64,000 bases of DNA from Vallitalea sp. (GCA_025210235.1 JAOASG010000024.1:113546-177545), one strand, 5' to 3'; positions 39,514 through 48,669 are shown, counted from the stretch's first letter. The notes: generated by a model not told the origin, from the letters alone. Made by a program: numbers and translations.

Positions 39514-41004
39514 ATGAAAAAAAGATTATTAATTGGTGCATTAGCAATAGTATTATTGTGTTCATCAAGCAAAATTATTATCGCTAAAGAAGTAAGTAAC
39601 TTAAACGTAAACATAGAAAAGATACAAGGAAATAAAAGTAATAATATAAATATGGAGACGTTTAATCTAAATATTGATACAAACTATGTTAAACTAGAAG
39701 ATATAAAGGCAAGTTCAATATCAGAGATAAAACTTAAAACACAATTTCCATATTATAAGTCAAGTGTGAAAATACAAGAATTAACTGATGGTTATATGTT
39801 TGCGAGTTTAAAAAAATATGAAGAAAAAAGTGGAACATCAAATAAAAAAGAATATTATTTACCAATAATCCAGAAATTTAATAAATTAGGTGAGCTTATT
39901 TGGGAAAAACAATATGAGAACAAAATTAATTATGGACATATAAACAATTTAATTGTTTTTAAAGATAACAGTTTTTTATTTTACGTTAATGCTACTTCAT
40001 ATTGGCAAGGAGGGCAATATATAGAACAATCAAGTTTAATAGTAAAATGTGATAAAGATGGTAATATCCAATGGAAAAAGAATTTAAATGATTTAACAGG
40101 TGAAATGATACAGCATATATTTATTAATGAAGCTCAAGATATACTAATTGTTGGAGAATGGATGACAAAAGATGGAAAGAGCCAAGTGAGTAAAGAAGAA
40201 TATATGGAAAATGAAGGATTTAAAAATATTGTTATAACTAAGTTGGATATGAAAGGTAAGATTGTGAATCAGAAAAGTTTAGGTGGATTTTGCAATAATA
40301 CTCTTCAAAATGCAAATTATGTTAAAGATTTAGGTATTATTATTAAGGGCAATACTAGACCGAATAATAGTAATAGTTTTGCAATAAGATATGGAGAAGA
40401 TATTGACTTTATAGCATGTGTTAATGAATATACGCTAGATAACAATTGGGTATATCATTTAGAAGAGAAATATTCTTTTAGACATAACAAAATATTCTTC
40501 AAAAATAATAATATATATGTAGTTGTTCCAGGTGAAACTATTTATAATAAGAAATATTGTTCTGTAAAGATCATTAATAGATATGGGAAAGAATTAAAGA
40601 CAATAAAAATAAATAATCTATCAAGTATGTGGCAACAATCCATTGAGCTGTTAGGGAATAATGATATTATTTTTGGATTTGGAAATAGTAATAATAATGG
40701 TTCTATAAATATATTTGATAGTAAAGGAAAACTAAAAAAGAAAATCGAAAACTTAAAGTTTTCGCCTAATAAAATAATTCCTACAAATGATGGAGGATTC
40801 ATAGTAAAAAGCAATAGACAAATTAAAACAATTCCTCAACCAGCTGTAATATCTTCAATTTGGTATGATTGTGAGGTTGTTATAGTAAAATATGATAGCA
40901 ATTACAATCTACAATGGCGTAAAACATATGATAGCTTTAAAAATAGTACATTAGTAGATTATGTTTATCCATTTAATAACGGAAAGGTTATTATTAATAA
41001 TTAA
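39514..41004 (+). CDS. Secreted protein with propeller-like repeats
   Basis: 496 residues. Signal peptide to about residue 25 (KKRLLIGALAIVLLCSSSKI). Repeated units with a G-x-[LI]-x-W-[ER]-K pattern (GELIWEKQY, GNIQWKKNL, YNLQWRKTY) suggest a beta-propeller-like fold as in outer-surface WD/PQQ-type proteins. The ATG at 39514 is preferred because GGAG is 9 bases upstream; the ATG two codons earlier is too close. Follows the blaI-blaR-like pair by 111 bp and could be its regulated output. Confidence 0.7.
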   Translation: MKKRLLIGALAIVLLCSSSKIIIAKEVSNLNVNIEKIQGNKSNNINMETFNLNIDTNYVKLEDIKASSISEIKLKTQFPYYKSSVKIQELTDGYMFASLKKYEEKSGTSNKKEYYLPIIQKFNKLGELIWEKQYENKINYGHINNLIVFKDNSFLFYVNATSYWQGGQYIEQSSLIVKCDKDGNIQWKKNLNDLTGEMIQHIFINEAQDILIVGEWMTKDGKSQVSKEEYMENEGFKNIVITKLDMKGKIVNQKSLGGFCNNTLQNANYVKDLGIIIKGNTRPNNSNSFAIRYGEDIDFIACVNEYTLDNNWVYHLEEKYSFRHNKIFFKNNNIYVVVPGETIYNKKYCSVKIINRYGKELKTIKINNLSSMWQQSIELLGNNDIIFGFGNSNNNGSINIFDSKGKLKKKIENLKFSPNKIIPTNDGGFIVKSNRQIKTIPQPAVISSIWYDCEVVIVKYDSNYNLQWRKTYDSFKNSTLVDYVYPFNNGKVIINN

Positions 41005-41068
41005 TAAGCCAATTTCTAATTATCCTATGCGATCATGCTAATTAAAAGATTTTTAGAATGAGAATAAT

Positions 41069-41111
41069 AAAGGCTACTAAGAAATCTTAATATGATTCCT
41101 CAGTAGCCTTT
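41069..41111. terminator. Bidirectional terminator
   Basis: AAAGGCTACT ... AGTAGCCTTT with further imperfect pairing inside, between the convergent secreted protein gene and deoD. Confidence 0.8.
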
Positions 41112-41159
41112 AAATTATTAGTTTTACAATAATTTCTAAATCATTAAAGTCTTGTTATC

Positions 41160-41876
41160 TTATTCAGCAAATTGTAATGCAAGTTCCATCATTTTAGTAA
41201 ATGCATTTTGACGTTCTTCGCTTGTTGTTTCTTGTTTTAATTCAAGAGAATCTGAAACGGTTAATAAGCATGTAGCTTTTTTGCCTGATACTTTTGCATT
41301 AGCAAATAGTGCAAAAGATTCCATTTCAACAGCGATACAACCGTGTTCATCTCTATATTTTTTGTAACTATCAAAGTTACTATTATAGAACACATCAGAT
41401 GAACGGATACGTCCACGAATAATAGGTATATCTAGTTCTTTAGAAAATTTTACAATTTGTTCATTTAATTCTTTGGATGCTTCAATAATATTTTCATCAT
41501 ATCCATTTTGTACTTTTGCATAAGATGATTCAGACCAAGATTCATCAACTAGAATAACATCATATAGTTTTAAATCTGCTGTATATGCTCCGCATGATCC
41601 AATACGAATAATATTTTCTACATCATAGAAATTATATAATTCATAAGAATAGATGCCTATACTTGGCATTCCCATTCCTGAACCCATTACAGAAATTCTC
41701 TTGCCTTTATAATTACCAGTATAGCCAAACATATTACGAACATTATTAAATTTTACTACATCTGTAAGATAAGTATCTGCTATAAATTTAGCACGTAAAG
41801 GGTCACCTGGCATTAATACTGTCTTAGCTATTAGATTTTTATCTTTACATTCAATATGAGGTGTAGGTATACTCAT
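41160..41876 (-). CDS. deoD: Purine-nucleoside phosphorylase, DeoD type
   Basis: 238 residues, the hexameric trimer-of-dimers form. TPHIECKDKNLIAKTVLMPG and DPLRAKFIADTYL begin the protein, GSGMGMPSIGIYSYELY holds the phosphate site and CIAVEMESFALFANA contains the nucleoside-binding Met-Glu. Splits purine (deoxy)nucleosides with phosphate to base and (deoxy)ribose-1-phosphate. The start has an AAGGAGA ribosome site. Stand-alone gene. Confidence 0.95.
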   Translation of the reverse strand: MSIPTPHIECKDKNLIAKTVLMPGDPLRAKFIADTYLTDVVKFNNVRNMFGYTGNYKGKRISVMGSGMGMPSIGIYSYELYNFYDVENIIRIGSCGAYTADLKLYDVILVDESWSESSYAKVQNGYDENIIEASKELNEQIVKFSKELDIPIIRGRIRSSDVFYNSNFDSYKKYRDEHGCIAVEMESFALFANAKVSGKKATCLLTVSDSLELKQETTSEERQNAFTKMMELALQFAE

Positions 41877-41976
41877 TTTAATTCTCCTTTATAATATATT
41901 TTTTAGTATTACTTATTGTTATAAGTGTTTACTATTTTTTGTGTTTCATACCTTTCATAGAACCAAACGAAACAAT

Positions 41977-42007
41977 ATTCCTTGACAGGAATAACGCGAC
42001 TTAGTCG
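41977..42007. promoter_or_regulatory. Two adjacent palindromes upstream of deoD
   Basis: ATTCCTTGACAGGAAT (41977-41992) and CGACTTAGTCG (41997-42007) are perfect short palindromes five bases apart, about 100-130 bp upstream of the deoD start. They look like operator sites; no regulator can be named. Confidence 0.45.
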
Positions 42008-42068
42008 ATTTGTTAAGGTTGGATTTGTAATATAATAACATTATATAGATATATTGGTACTTATACTA

Positions 42069-42080
42069 GGACATTTGTCC
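42069..42080. promoter_or_regulatory. Palindrome GGACATTTGTCC
   Basis: Perfect 12-bp palindrome 60 bases upstream of the related palindrome in the nifX/minD promoter. The shared core is GRCATTTGYC, so one regulator may bind both. Confidence 0.45.
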
Positions 42081-42138
42081 AGAAGTACATAAATATTTAA
42101 ACAAGAATCTCAAAAAACTATAAAAAATAAAAAAAGTT

Positions 42139-42168
42139 ATTGGCATTTGCCAATAATGGGTATATAAT
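42139..42168 (+). promoter_or_regulatory. Promoter of the NifX/MinD cluster with operator
   Basis: TTGGCA (42140-42145), 17 bases, TATAAT (42163-42168). The 16-bp palindrome ATTGGCATTTGCCAAT (42139-42154) covers the -35 box, as expected for a repressor site. Confidence 0.75.
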
Positions 42169-42223
42169 AGAGAAGAATAAAAGTTTGAAATTACCTAAAA
42201 AGGATTGAAAAGGAGTGATATAA

Positions 42224-42601
42224 ATGAAGATATGTATTTCAAGCACATCAGATAATGTAAATGCATTAGCGGATTCTAGATTTGGTAGATGTCAATTTTA
42301 TGCAATTTATGATGATGAGACTAAAGAGTATGAATTTATTGAAAACAAAGGAGCACAAGAAGCTCAAGGAGCTGGTTTAAAGGCAGCACAGAGTGTAGTT
42401 GACAAAAATGTAGATGTGGTGATTACTGGGAATATGGGACCAAATGCAATGAGAGTACTTCATTCTGCAAATATTAAAGTTTATAAAATTTTGGGAGATA
42501 AGGTAAAAGAACAGGCTAAATACTATAGTGAAGGAAAATTAATTAGCATTGATACACCAGGAGCTTCACATATGGGTATGGCAAGAAGAGGACAGATTTA
42601 A
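42224..42601 (+). CDS. NifB/NifX-type metal-cluster-binding protein 1
   Basis: 125 residues of the dinitrogenase iron-molybdenum cofactor family: ICISSTSDNVNALADSRFGR at the start, VVITGNMGPNAMRVL in the middle and VYKI near the end. Such RNase-H-fold proteins carry or bind Fe, Mo or Cu-Mo clusters. No nitrogenase is present. First gene of a cluster with two MinD-type Fe-S ATPases and a second NifX-like protein, the arrangement seen around the 'orange protein' of Desulfovibrio. AAAGGAG ribosome site. Confidence 0.88.
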   Translation: MKICISSTSDNVNALADSRFGRCQFYAIYDDETKEYEFIENKGAQEAQGAGLKAAQSVVDKNVDVVITGNMGPNAMRVLHSANIKVYKILGDKVKEQAKYYSEGKLISIDTPGASHMGMARRGQI

Positions 42602-42641
42602 TAGAGATACCTAATAATTTGATTAAAAAGAGGGATTAGCT

Positions 42642-43475
42642 ATGCAAATAGCAGTTTTAAGTGGTAAAGGTGGTACTGGAAAAACAACTGTATCAACTAA
42701 TCTTGCAAGATTAATAAATGCAAAATATATAGATTGTGATGTTGAAGAGCCTAATGGATTTATCTTTCTAGAACCACAAAATGTAAAAAAAACAGATGTA
42801 TGTATACCAGTGCCTTCTATAGATGAAGATAAATGTTTACATTGTAAAAAATGCGTTGAAATTTGTCAGTTTAATGCATTAGTTCATACTGATAAAGTTA
42901 TTCTTTTTGAAAAATTATGTCATGGGTGTGGTGCTTGTCAAGCAGTATGTCCATCAATGGCTATAACAGAAAAGGATAGACCGATAGGTAAAATTGAAAT
43001 TGGAACAAATGGGAATATGGAATGTCTTAGTGGTACACTTAATGTAACTGAACCTATGGCTGGTCCAATTATTAGTAAGTTAAAAAGTATGATAGACGAT
43101 GAGATAACAATTATTGATTGCTCACCAGGAAGTTCATGTAATGTAGTTAAATCATTATTAGATGTAGACTACGCAATACTTGTTACTGAGCCTACAGAAT
43201 TTGGATTACATGATTTGAAAATCGCAGTTGAATTAGTTCGTAAAATGAAAATACCATTTGGAGTTATTATTAATAGGGTTTCACAAGAAGATAATACTAC
43301 TTTTAGGTATTGTAGACAAGAAAATATTAATATAATAGGTGAAATACCTTTTGATAGGAATATTGCAGTTATTTACTCAAAAGGTGAACTACTAATAAAT
43401 CATCAAGAATATAAAAATATATTTTCTGACATAAGTCTTAAGCTTAAGGAGGTGATGGGATGCAACTTGTTATAA
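42642..43475 (+). CDS. MinD-superfamily ATPase with inserted ferredoxin domain 1
   Basis: 277 residues. Deviant Walker A SGKGGTGKTTVSTNLA at 6-21; an inserted 2[4Fe-4S] ferredoxin domain (about 64-112) with CLHCKKCVEICQFNAL and CHGCGACQAVCPSMAI; then IIDCSPGSSCNVVKSLL (Walker B-like) and TEPTEFGLHDLKIAVELV. Probably forms a heterodimer with the similar neighbour, as ORP3/ORP4 do in Desulfovibrio, coupling ATP use to cluster delivery or electron flow to the NifX-like proteins. Overlaps the next gene by 16 bp. Confidence 0.9.
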   Translation: MQIAVLSGKGGTGKTTVSTNLARLINAKYIDCDVEEPNGFIFLEPQNVKKTDVCIPVPSIDEDKCLHCKKCVEICQFNALVHTDKVILFEKLCHGCGACQAVCPSMAITEKDRPIGKIEIGTNGNMECLSGTLNVTEPMAGPIISKLKSMIDDEITIIDCSPGSSCNVVKSLLDVDYAILVTEPTEFGLHDLKIAVELVRKMKIPFGVIINRVSQEDNTTFRYCRQENINIIGEIPFDRNIAVIYSKGELLINHQEYKNIFSDISLKLKEVMGCNLL

Positions 43476-44311
43476 TTAGTGGAAAAGGTGGAACAGGAAA
43501 AACTACTGTTGCATCATCATTTGCCTATCTTAGCGAAAATAGTATTAAATGTGACTGTGATGTAGATGCTTCTAATCTTCATATTGTATTAGGTGGTGAA
43601 GATATATATAATAAACCATATATAGGAGCTAAGGTTGCTCATGTAAATCAAGAAAAGTGCACTTCTTGTGGAGCTTGTGAGAGTATGTGTAGATTTGATG
43701 CAATAAAAAATGGTATTGTTGATGAACTAAAATGTGAAGGATGCGCAGCCTGTACAGTAGTATGTGATTACAATGCTATTACTATGGCAGATGAAGTAAC
43801 AGGTAATGAAATAATAACAAAGACTTCTAAGGGTATTTTATCAAGAGCTCATATGATAGCTGGAGCCGAAGGATCTGGAAAATTAGTAACAGATGTTAGA
43901 AAAAATGCTTTTAAGTATGGTGCTAAAGATGATTTATATATTTTAGATGGTACGCCTGGGGTTGGATGTGCAGTTATGGCATCTGTTACTGGTTGTGACT
44001 TGGCACTTATAATCATTGAACCAAGTCAATCAGGACTTAACGATTTTAAACGTGTACTTTCAGTTATTGAGTATTTTGAAATTAAGCCATTAGTTTGTAT
44101 TAATAAATACGATATTAATGAAGAAATAACTAAGGAGATACAGTGTTATTGTAAGGAGAATAATATTAACGTAATAGGAAAGATACCATTTGATTCATTG
44201 GTAGAACAATCGATTAATGAATTAAAGCCTATTGTATTATACAAAGATAGTTTCGCAGGTAAAGAAATCATTAAAATATGGAATAGTATAAATGAATTAA
44301 TCACGGTATAA
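43460..44311 (+). CDS. MinD-superfamily ATPase with inserted ferredoxin domain 2
   Basis: 283 residues, paralogue of the previous gene. Walker A SGKGGTGKTTVASSFA; ferredoxin insertion with CTSCGACESMCRFDAI and CEGCAACTVVCDYNAI; LDGTPGVGCAVMASVTG and EPSQSGLNDFKRVLSV follow. AAGGAGGTG 7 bases before the ATG lies in the preceding gene, indicating translational coupling and a stoichiometric pair. Confidence 0.9.
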   Translation: MQLVIISGKGGTGKTTVASSFAYLSENSIKCDCDVDASNLHIVLGGEDIYNKPYIGAKVAHVNQEKCTSCGACESMCRFDAIKNGIVDELKCEGCAACTVVCDYNAITMADEVTGNEIITKTSKGILSRAHMIAGAEGSGKLVTDVRKNAFKYGAKDDLYILDGTPGVGCAVMASVTGCDLALIIIEPSQSGLNDFKRVLSVIEYFEIKPLVCINKYDINEEITKEIQCYCKENNINVIGKIPFDSLVEQSINELKPIVLYKDSFAGKEIIKIWNSINELITV

Positions 44312-44378
44312 ATTAATTACTTAAAATTAAAAATAAAAAAGTTGTGCCTATTAGCACAGTGAAAGGAATGTGATTTAA

Positions 44379-44735
44379 ATGAAAATAGCTATAGCAAAAG
44401 AAGGTAACGTTGTTTCAGGACATTTTGGATTTTGTGAAGGATTTCAAGTTTTTGAGGTGGAAAATAACAAAGTTGTTAACAGCACATTCGTTGAAAATCC
44501 AGGACATAAACCAGGATTTTTACCTGTTTATCTTTCAGAAAAGGGAGTTAATGTAATTATTTCAGGTGGAATGGGAGGAAATGCTCAACAATTATTTAAA
44601 GAAAATAATATTGATGTAGTAGTTGGTGTAACTGGTGATTTGGAAGAAACTATTCTAAAATTTATTGAAGGTGAGTTAGTATCTACAGGAAGTGTATGTA
44701 ATGAACATTCTCATCATGACGAATGTGGTGAATAA
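44379..44735 (+). CDS. NifB/NifX-type metal-cluster-binding protein 2
   Basis: 118 residues, same fold as the first NifX-like protein: IAIAKEGNVVSGHFGFCEGF, VIISGGMGGNAQQLF and VVVGVTGDLEE. The tail, SVCNEHSHHDECGE, is rich in His and Cys and should bind metal. It belongs to the same operon as the ATPases and precedes the MBL gene by 6 bp. Confidence 0.88.
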   Translation: MKIAIAKEGNVVSGHFGFCEGFQVFEVENNKVVNSTFVENPGHKPGFLPVYLSEKGVNVIISGGMGGNAQQLFKENNIDVVVGVTGDLEETILKFIEGELVSTGSVCNEHSHHDECGE

Positions 44736-44741
44736 TTTTAT

Positions 44742-45596
44742 ATGAGTATTACTATAACAATGTTGGTTGAGAATAATACAAAGTCTAGTAATTTACAAAA
44801 CGAACATGGTTTATCATACTTGATTCAAAAAGAAGAAAAAAATATATTGTTTGATACAGGTCAATCTGATAAATTTATTAATAATGCAAAGAAGCTAGGT
44901 ATTAATCTAGAAAGTGTAACGGATGTATTAATTAGCCATAGTCATTATGATCATGGGAAAGGTTTTAGACCTTTTATAAATAATATTAATAATAAACCTA
45001 ACTTATATATTAGCAAATATTTCTTCCATGAAAAATATTCATTAGTTGAGTCTGAATATATGTATAAGGGAGTAGGATTTGATAAGGAATTTTTAGAAGA
45101 AAATAATATACCTTCTAACTATATTGAAGAAGATATTTACTATATTACTAAAGATGTTTTTATAGCAACTAACTTTTCTAGAACTAATAGTTTTGAAACA
45201 GTAAATAGTAAGTTCTATATAAAAGATAATAATTATTATATTAAAGATGATTTTATAGATGAAATAGTTTTAGGCATAAATACTTCTAAAGGGTTAGTAA
45301 TTATTGTTGGATGTTCACATCCTGGCATAATTAATATATTAGAAACAATATCTAACAGAACAGGAAAAGAAATATTTATGGTTTTAGGTGGGATTCACTT
45401 AGTTAATTCTCCTCAAGATAGAATTAATAAAACCATAGATTATTTGAAAAAGCTTAATATTAAATATCTTGGATTATCACATTGTACAGGTGAAAAAGCA
45501 TGTAATGAAATTAATAATAACGTAAATGGTTATTTTAGAAGCTGTACAGGAACAATTATTCAGATTGATGAAATGTGTAATGTAAAAATTATATAG
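44742..45596 (+). CDS. Metallo-beta-lactamase-fold hydrolase
   Basis: 284 residues. The metal motif SHSHYDHGKG (HxHxDH, about 66-75), a GCSHPGI His and a final GLSHCTGEKA His are all present. The layout, LLFDTGQSDKFINNAKKLGI before the motif and a late GGIHL, matches MBL proteins that commonly accompany NifX/MinD clusters. Function in the cluster unknown. Starts 6 bp after the previous gene. Confidence 0.88.
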   Translation: MSITITMLVENNTKSSNLQNEHGLSYLIQKEEKNILFDTGQSDKFINNAKKLGINLESVTDVLISHSHYDHGKGFRPFINNINNKPNLYISKYFFHEKYSLVESEYMYKGVGFDKEFLEENNIPSNYIEEDIYYITKDVFIATNFSRTNSFETVNSKFYIKDNNYYIKDDFIDEIVLGINTSKGLVIIVGCSHPGIINILETISNRTGKEIFMVLGGIHLVNSPQDRINKTIDYLKKLNIKYLGLSHCTGEKACNEINNNVNGYFRSCTGTIIQIDEMCNVKII

Positions 45597-45613
45597 GTAT
45601 ATTAAAAACAAAT

Positions 45614-45652
45614 TAAATGCAGTCATGTTTATTATAATAATGTGACTGCATT
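45614..45652 (+). terminator. Hairpin ending the NifX/MinD cluster
   Basis: AATGCAGTCA ... TGACTGCATT with an AT-rich loop, 17 bases after the MBL stop codon. The T-run is weak. Confidence 0.6.
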
Positions 45653-45743
45653 CGTTATAATCAAACTATTGAGTCATAAAAAAACACATAATATTATATA
45701 ATAAGTAAAAATATTATGATATAATTAATTTGACGAAACAATA

Positions 45744-45772
45744 TTGACGTAAATAGATTACAATATTATAAG
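45744..45772 (+). promoter_or_regulatory. Promoter of the diguanylate cyclase gene
   Basis: TTGACG (45744-45749), 17-base spacer, TATAAG (45767-45772). The about 90-base leader contains CTTTCT / AGAAAG and TGACAAGTCA but does not match the c-di-GMP riboswitch consensus. Confidence 0.65.
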
Positions 45773-45868
45773 CAGAAAAGGGCAAAAACACTGACAAGTC
45801 AAATTAACTTTCTTTATCTCAGAAAGAATATAGATATTTTTTCTTAATATTACAGGTAGGAGATATAT

Positions 45869-47011
45869 ATGGACTCAATAACATTAGCTATACGGATTGA
45901 TCTATTAATTTATTCATTAATATTGAATGTGATAATGTTTATATATATTCATGTTCAAGATAGAAGAAAAGAATACTCTGAAAAGTTATTTCAAAGTGCT
46001 CTTATTGCAATATCATTATTAATAATAGTAGAATCAGTTTCTTGGATTTTTGGAGAGATAGGAAATACTTCACAGATTTCTATTCACTATTGGAGTAATG
46101 CAATATATTTAGGAGCGATACCATTGCCAGGATGTATTGGCCTTACTTATTTAGACTATAAGATCTATCGTGAAAAAAAGTCTAATAAAAGAAAATTTCA
46201 TTATTATATGATTCCAACTTATCTAGGTGTTATATCAGTAGTTTATAATTTTTTTGTACCAGGATCTCTATTTTATATAGATTCCCAAAATCAATACCAT
46301 AGAGGCTTTTTTGTTTATGCTAATGCATTTTTTATGTATGCATTTATGCTAGTAGTAGTAATATTGTTCTATAGGAATAAAAAAAGAATGACTGCACGAG
46401 TATTTAAAGCTGTAGGTCTTTATTTCATTGTACCTATTGTTGGAATAGCGTTGCAATTAAGGTCATATGGTACTTCTTTTTCTATGCCATCCCATACTCT
46501 AGGTTTATTAATAATATTTTTGTTATTAGAAAGAGATGAAATGATGCGTGATTCTTTAACTTGTCTATATACTAGACATAATTTTGAAATGCGATTAAGA
46601 GACAAATTGAGAAGGCTTGAATCATTTTCTCTTATTCTTGTGGATCTAAATGATTTTAAATCTATTAATGATACATATGGTCATGTTGAAGGGGATAAAG
46701 TACTGCAAGTAGTATCTGAAATATTACTTAATTGCACTAATGTTGAAGATTTGGTGTGTCGATATGGAGGAGATGAGTTCTTTATGCTGATTGAGCATCG
46801 TCATAAAATGTCAAGTCAGGTAATTAAGCGAATTAAAGCTGAATTAAAAAAGCATAATAATTCAAATGGCAAGTACAATATAGAACTAAGTTATGGGCAA
46901 TTATTTGTTAGAGAAGATAATATAATGACTATGGAACAGCTTATCGCCGAAGTGGACCATAGAATGTATGCCGATAAAATAAGAAGTAAAGAAATTAATG
47001 ATTCAAAATAA
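45869..47011 (+). CDS. Membrane-bound GGDEF diguanylate cyclase
   Basis: 380 residues. Six or seven N-terminal membrane helices (about 8-225) form a sensor region like the histidine-kinase 7TM type. The GGDEF domain (about 228-380) has DSLTCLYTRHNFEMRL, LVDLNDFKSINDTYGHVEGD and the active-site RYGGDEFFML, so it should make cyclic di-GMP from two GTP. The RxxD inhibitory site is not evident. No EAL domain. AGGAGATATAT ribosome site. Confidence 0.9.
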   Translation: MDSITLAIRIDLLIYSLILNVIMFIYIHVQDRRKEYSEKLFQSALIAISLLIIVESVSWIFGEIGNTSQISIHYWSNAIYLGAIPLPGCIGLTYLDYKIYREKKSNKRKFHYYMIPTYLGVISVVYNFFVPGSLFYIDSQNQYHRGFFVYANAFFMYAFMLVVVILFYRNKKRMTARVFKAVGLYFIVPIVGIALQLRSYGTSFSMPSHTLGLLIIFLLLERDEMMRDSLTCLYTRHNFEMRLRDKLRRLESFSLILVDLNDFKSINDTYGHVEGDKVLQVVSEILLNCTNVEDLVCRYGGDEFFMLIEHRHKMSSQVIKRIKAELKKHNNSNGKYNIELSYGQLFVREDNIMTMEQLIAEVDHRMYADKIRSKEINDSK

Positions 47012-47027
47012 TTTAGATATAAATCAG

Positions 47028-47077
47028 GAGGATCAATAATGTATATTTTAATATACATTATTGGACCTTCTTTTATA
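47028..47077. terminator. Terminator after the diguanylate cyclase gene
   Basis: A 22-bp imperfect stem (AGGAGGATCAATAATGTATA pairing with the complement through TATACATTATTGGACCTTCT) followed by TTTTATAATA. Lies between the convergent cyclase and hydrogenase genes. Confidence 0.75.
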
Positions 47078-47143
47078 ATACTAAAATTATAGATGAATAT
47101 TAAATGTTTTATGTATTTATAATTTGAATGTGACTAAAGATGG

Positions 47144-48604
47144 TTAATTTCTATTTAATTCTAGGTTATCTAAATTAAATACTCTTATTGCTTCATTTAC
47201 AGAAGTTTCATTGGCTAGTTTTCCATACTTATCAACTTCTTTTTTATCTTTTGGTCCGTGAGAAAGAGAAGTAGGACCACATATACAACCACCTTTACAT
47301 GCCATACCCTCAATGAAATTACCTTGTAATTTATTAAATTTAGCTAATTTTAGAGCTTTTGAACACTCGATAAGTCCATCGCACACTATTGGTTTGATAT
47401 CTACTTCAAGATTATTAGATTCTACAACGTGTTTTATCGCGTCAGTAACCCCTCCAGATCTTGCAAATATTCTACCGAAATAAGAAGCATTATCAAGAAC
47501 TCCCTCTTCGCAATCTTCTATATTAATTTCATGAGCATCAAATAAGGCTTGTAATTCTTCAAACGTAAGTACAAAATCAACTTCACCAACAAGGTCGGGT
47601 TCATTAATTTCTGATTTTTTAGCTGTACATGGACCAATAAAGATTGTTTTAGCAGTTGGGTCAGTATATTTTATTAGTTTTGATGTGGCAATCATAGGGG
47701 AAACAGATGTAGATATATGATTAGCTAATTCAGGGTAATTTTTTTTAATATATGTAACAAAAGCAGGACAGCATGATGTAGTCATCCATTTTTTTTCATC
47801 TAGTTCTTTAGTAACTTCACTACTTTCATGATACGCAATAATATCAGCACCTAAAGCAACTTCGACAACATTGTGAAAACCTAGTTTTTTAATACCTGTA
47901 ATAACTTGTTCAATTTTAGCATATGTAAACTGACTAGATATTGCAGGAGCTATCAAAGCATATACTTTATAGTTTTTATTAGTATTAGATTTTTTGATAA
48001 GTTTAATAACGTCTACTATAGATGATTTATCCATAATAGCACCAAAAGGACATTGATAAACACAGGCACCACATCTTATACAGTTATCATCATTTATTGA
48101 TGCTTTTTTTGTATCAGGGTTAATGTTTATTGCATTAGCATTACATGCTTTTACACATGGTCTTTGTATCTCGATTATTGCATTATAAGGACAAGCCTGA
48201 GCACATTTGCCACATTCCTTACACTTATCTGTATCAATGTGTGCTTTTTGTCCAGAAAAATCTATAGCATCAAATGGACATGCTTCTTGACATTTATGTG
48301 CAATACAACCCCTACAAGCTTCTGTTACAGAATATTTCTGAATTGGACATTTATCACAGGCAATATCTATAACTTCAATAGTATTATCATTATGAGGGTT
48401 ACCGCCAAGAGCTAGTTTAATTCTCTCCGTAATAATAGCTCTCTCTTTATAAATGCAACATCTTGTTTCAGGTTTTGGTCCAGGAATAATTTTATTTTGT
48501 ATTTCTAAAATATCTTTTTCTAGAGAATCATTAAGAGCTGATTTTGCTACTTCTTTTAGTACTTTATATTTTAATAATTGAACATTATTTTCAAATTTTC
48601 TCAT
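47144..48604 (-). CDS. Monomeric [FeFe] hydrogenase, group B type
   Basis: 486 residues. An N-terminal cysteine-rich stretch (ACDKCPIQK, CRGCIAHKCQEACPFDAI) and further ferredoxin motifs (CKECGKCAQACPYNAI, CIRCGACVYQCPFGAI) hold several [4Fe-4S] clusters. H-cluster motifs are TTSCCPAF (L1), GPCTAKKSE (L2) and EGMACKGGCICGP (L3). This order, with the domain at the start and no C-terminal sensor, fits group B hydrogenases, whose physiological direction is not settled. Start chosen at 48604 behind TAGGAGG. Last gene of the hydrogenase operon, 65 bp after the phosphatase. Confidence 0.9.
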   Translation of the reverse strand: MRKFENNVQLLKYKVLKEVAKSALNDSLEKDILEIQNKIIPGPKPETRCCIYKERAIITERIKLALGGNPHNDNTIEVIDIACDKCPIQKYSVTEACRGCIAHKCQEACPFDAIDFSGQKAHIDTDKCKECGKCAQACPYNAIIEIQRPCVKACNANAININPDTKKASINDDNCIRCGACVYQCPFGAIMDKSSIVDVIKLIKKSNTNKNYKVYALIAPAISSQFTYAKIEQVITGIKKLGFHNVVEVALGADIIAYHESSEVTKELDEKKWMTTSCCPAFVTYIKKNYPELANHISTSVSPMIATSKLIKYTDPTAKTIFIGPCTAKKSEINEPDLVGEVDFVLTFEELQALFDAHEINIEDCEEGVLDNASYFGRIFARSGGVTDAIKHVVESNNLEVDIKPIVCDGLIECSKALKLAKFNKLQGNFIEGMACKGGCICGPTSLSHGPKDKKEVDKYGKLANETSVNEAIRVFNLDNLELNRN

Positions 48605-48669
48605 TGATCTTCCTCCTAAGATGAAATCTAAATACATGTAGTAAATCGAAGCTGAAAATTTATAAAAAG

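Noticed and set aside
42224..44735. Part of a nitrogenase system
   Set aside because: NifX-like and MinD-like proteins alone are not evidence for nitrogen fixation; nifH, nifD, nifK and nifB are not present.
45773..45868. Possible cyclic di-GMP riboswitch in the diguanylate cyclase leader (AGGGCAAAAACA)
   Set aside because: Only a short string resembles the aptamer; the GACGCAAAGC segment and the tetraloop-receptor layout are missing.
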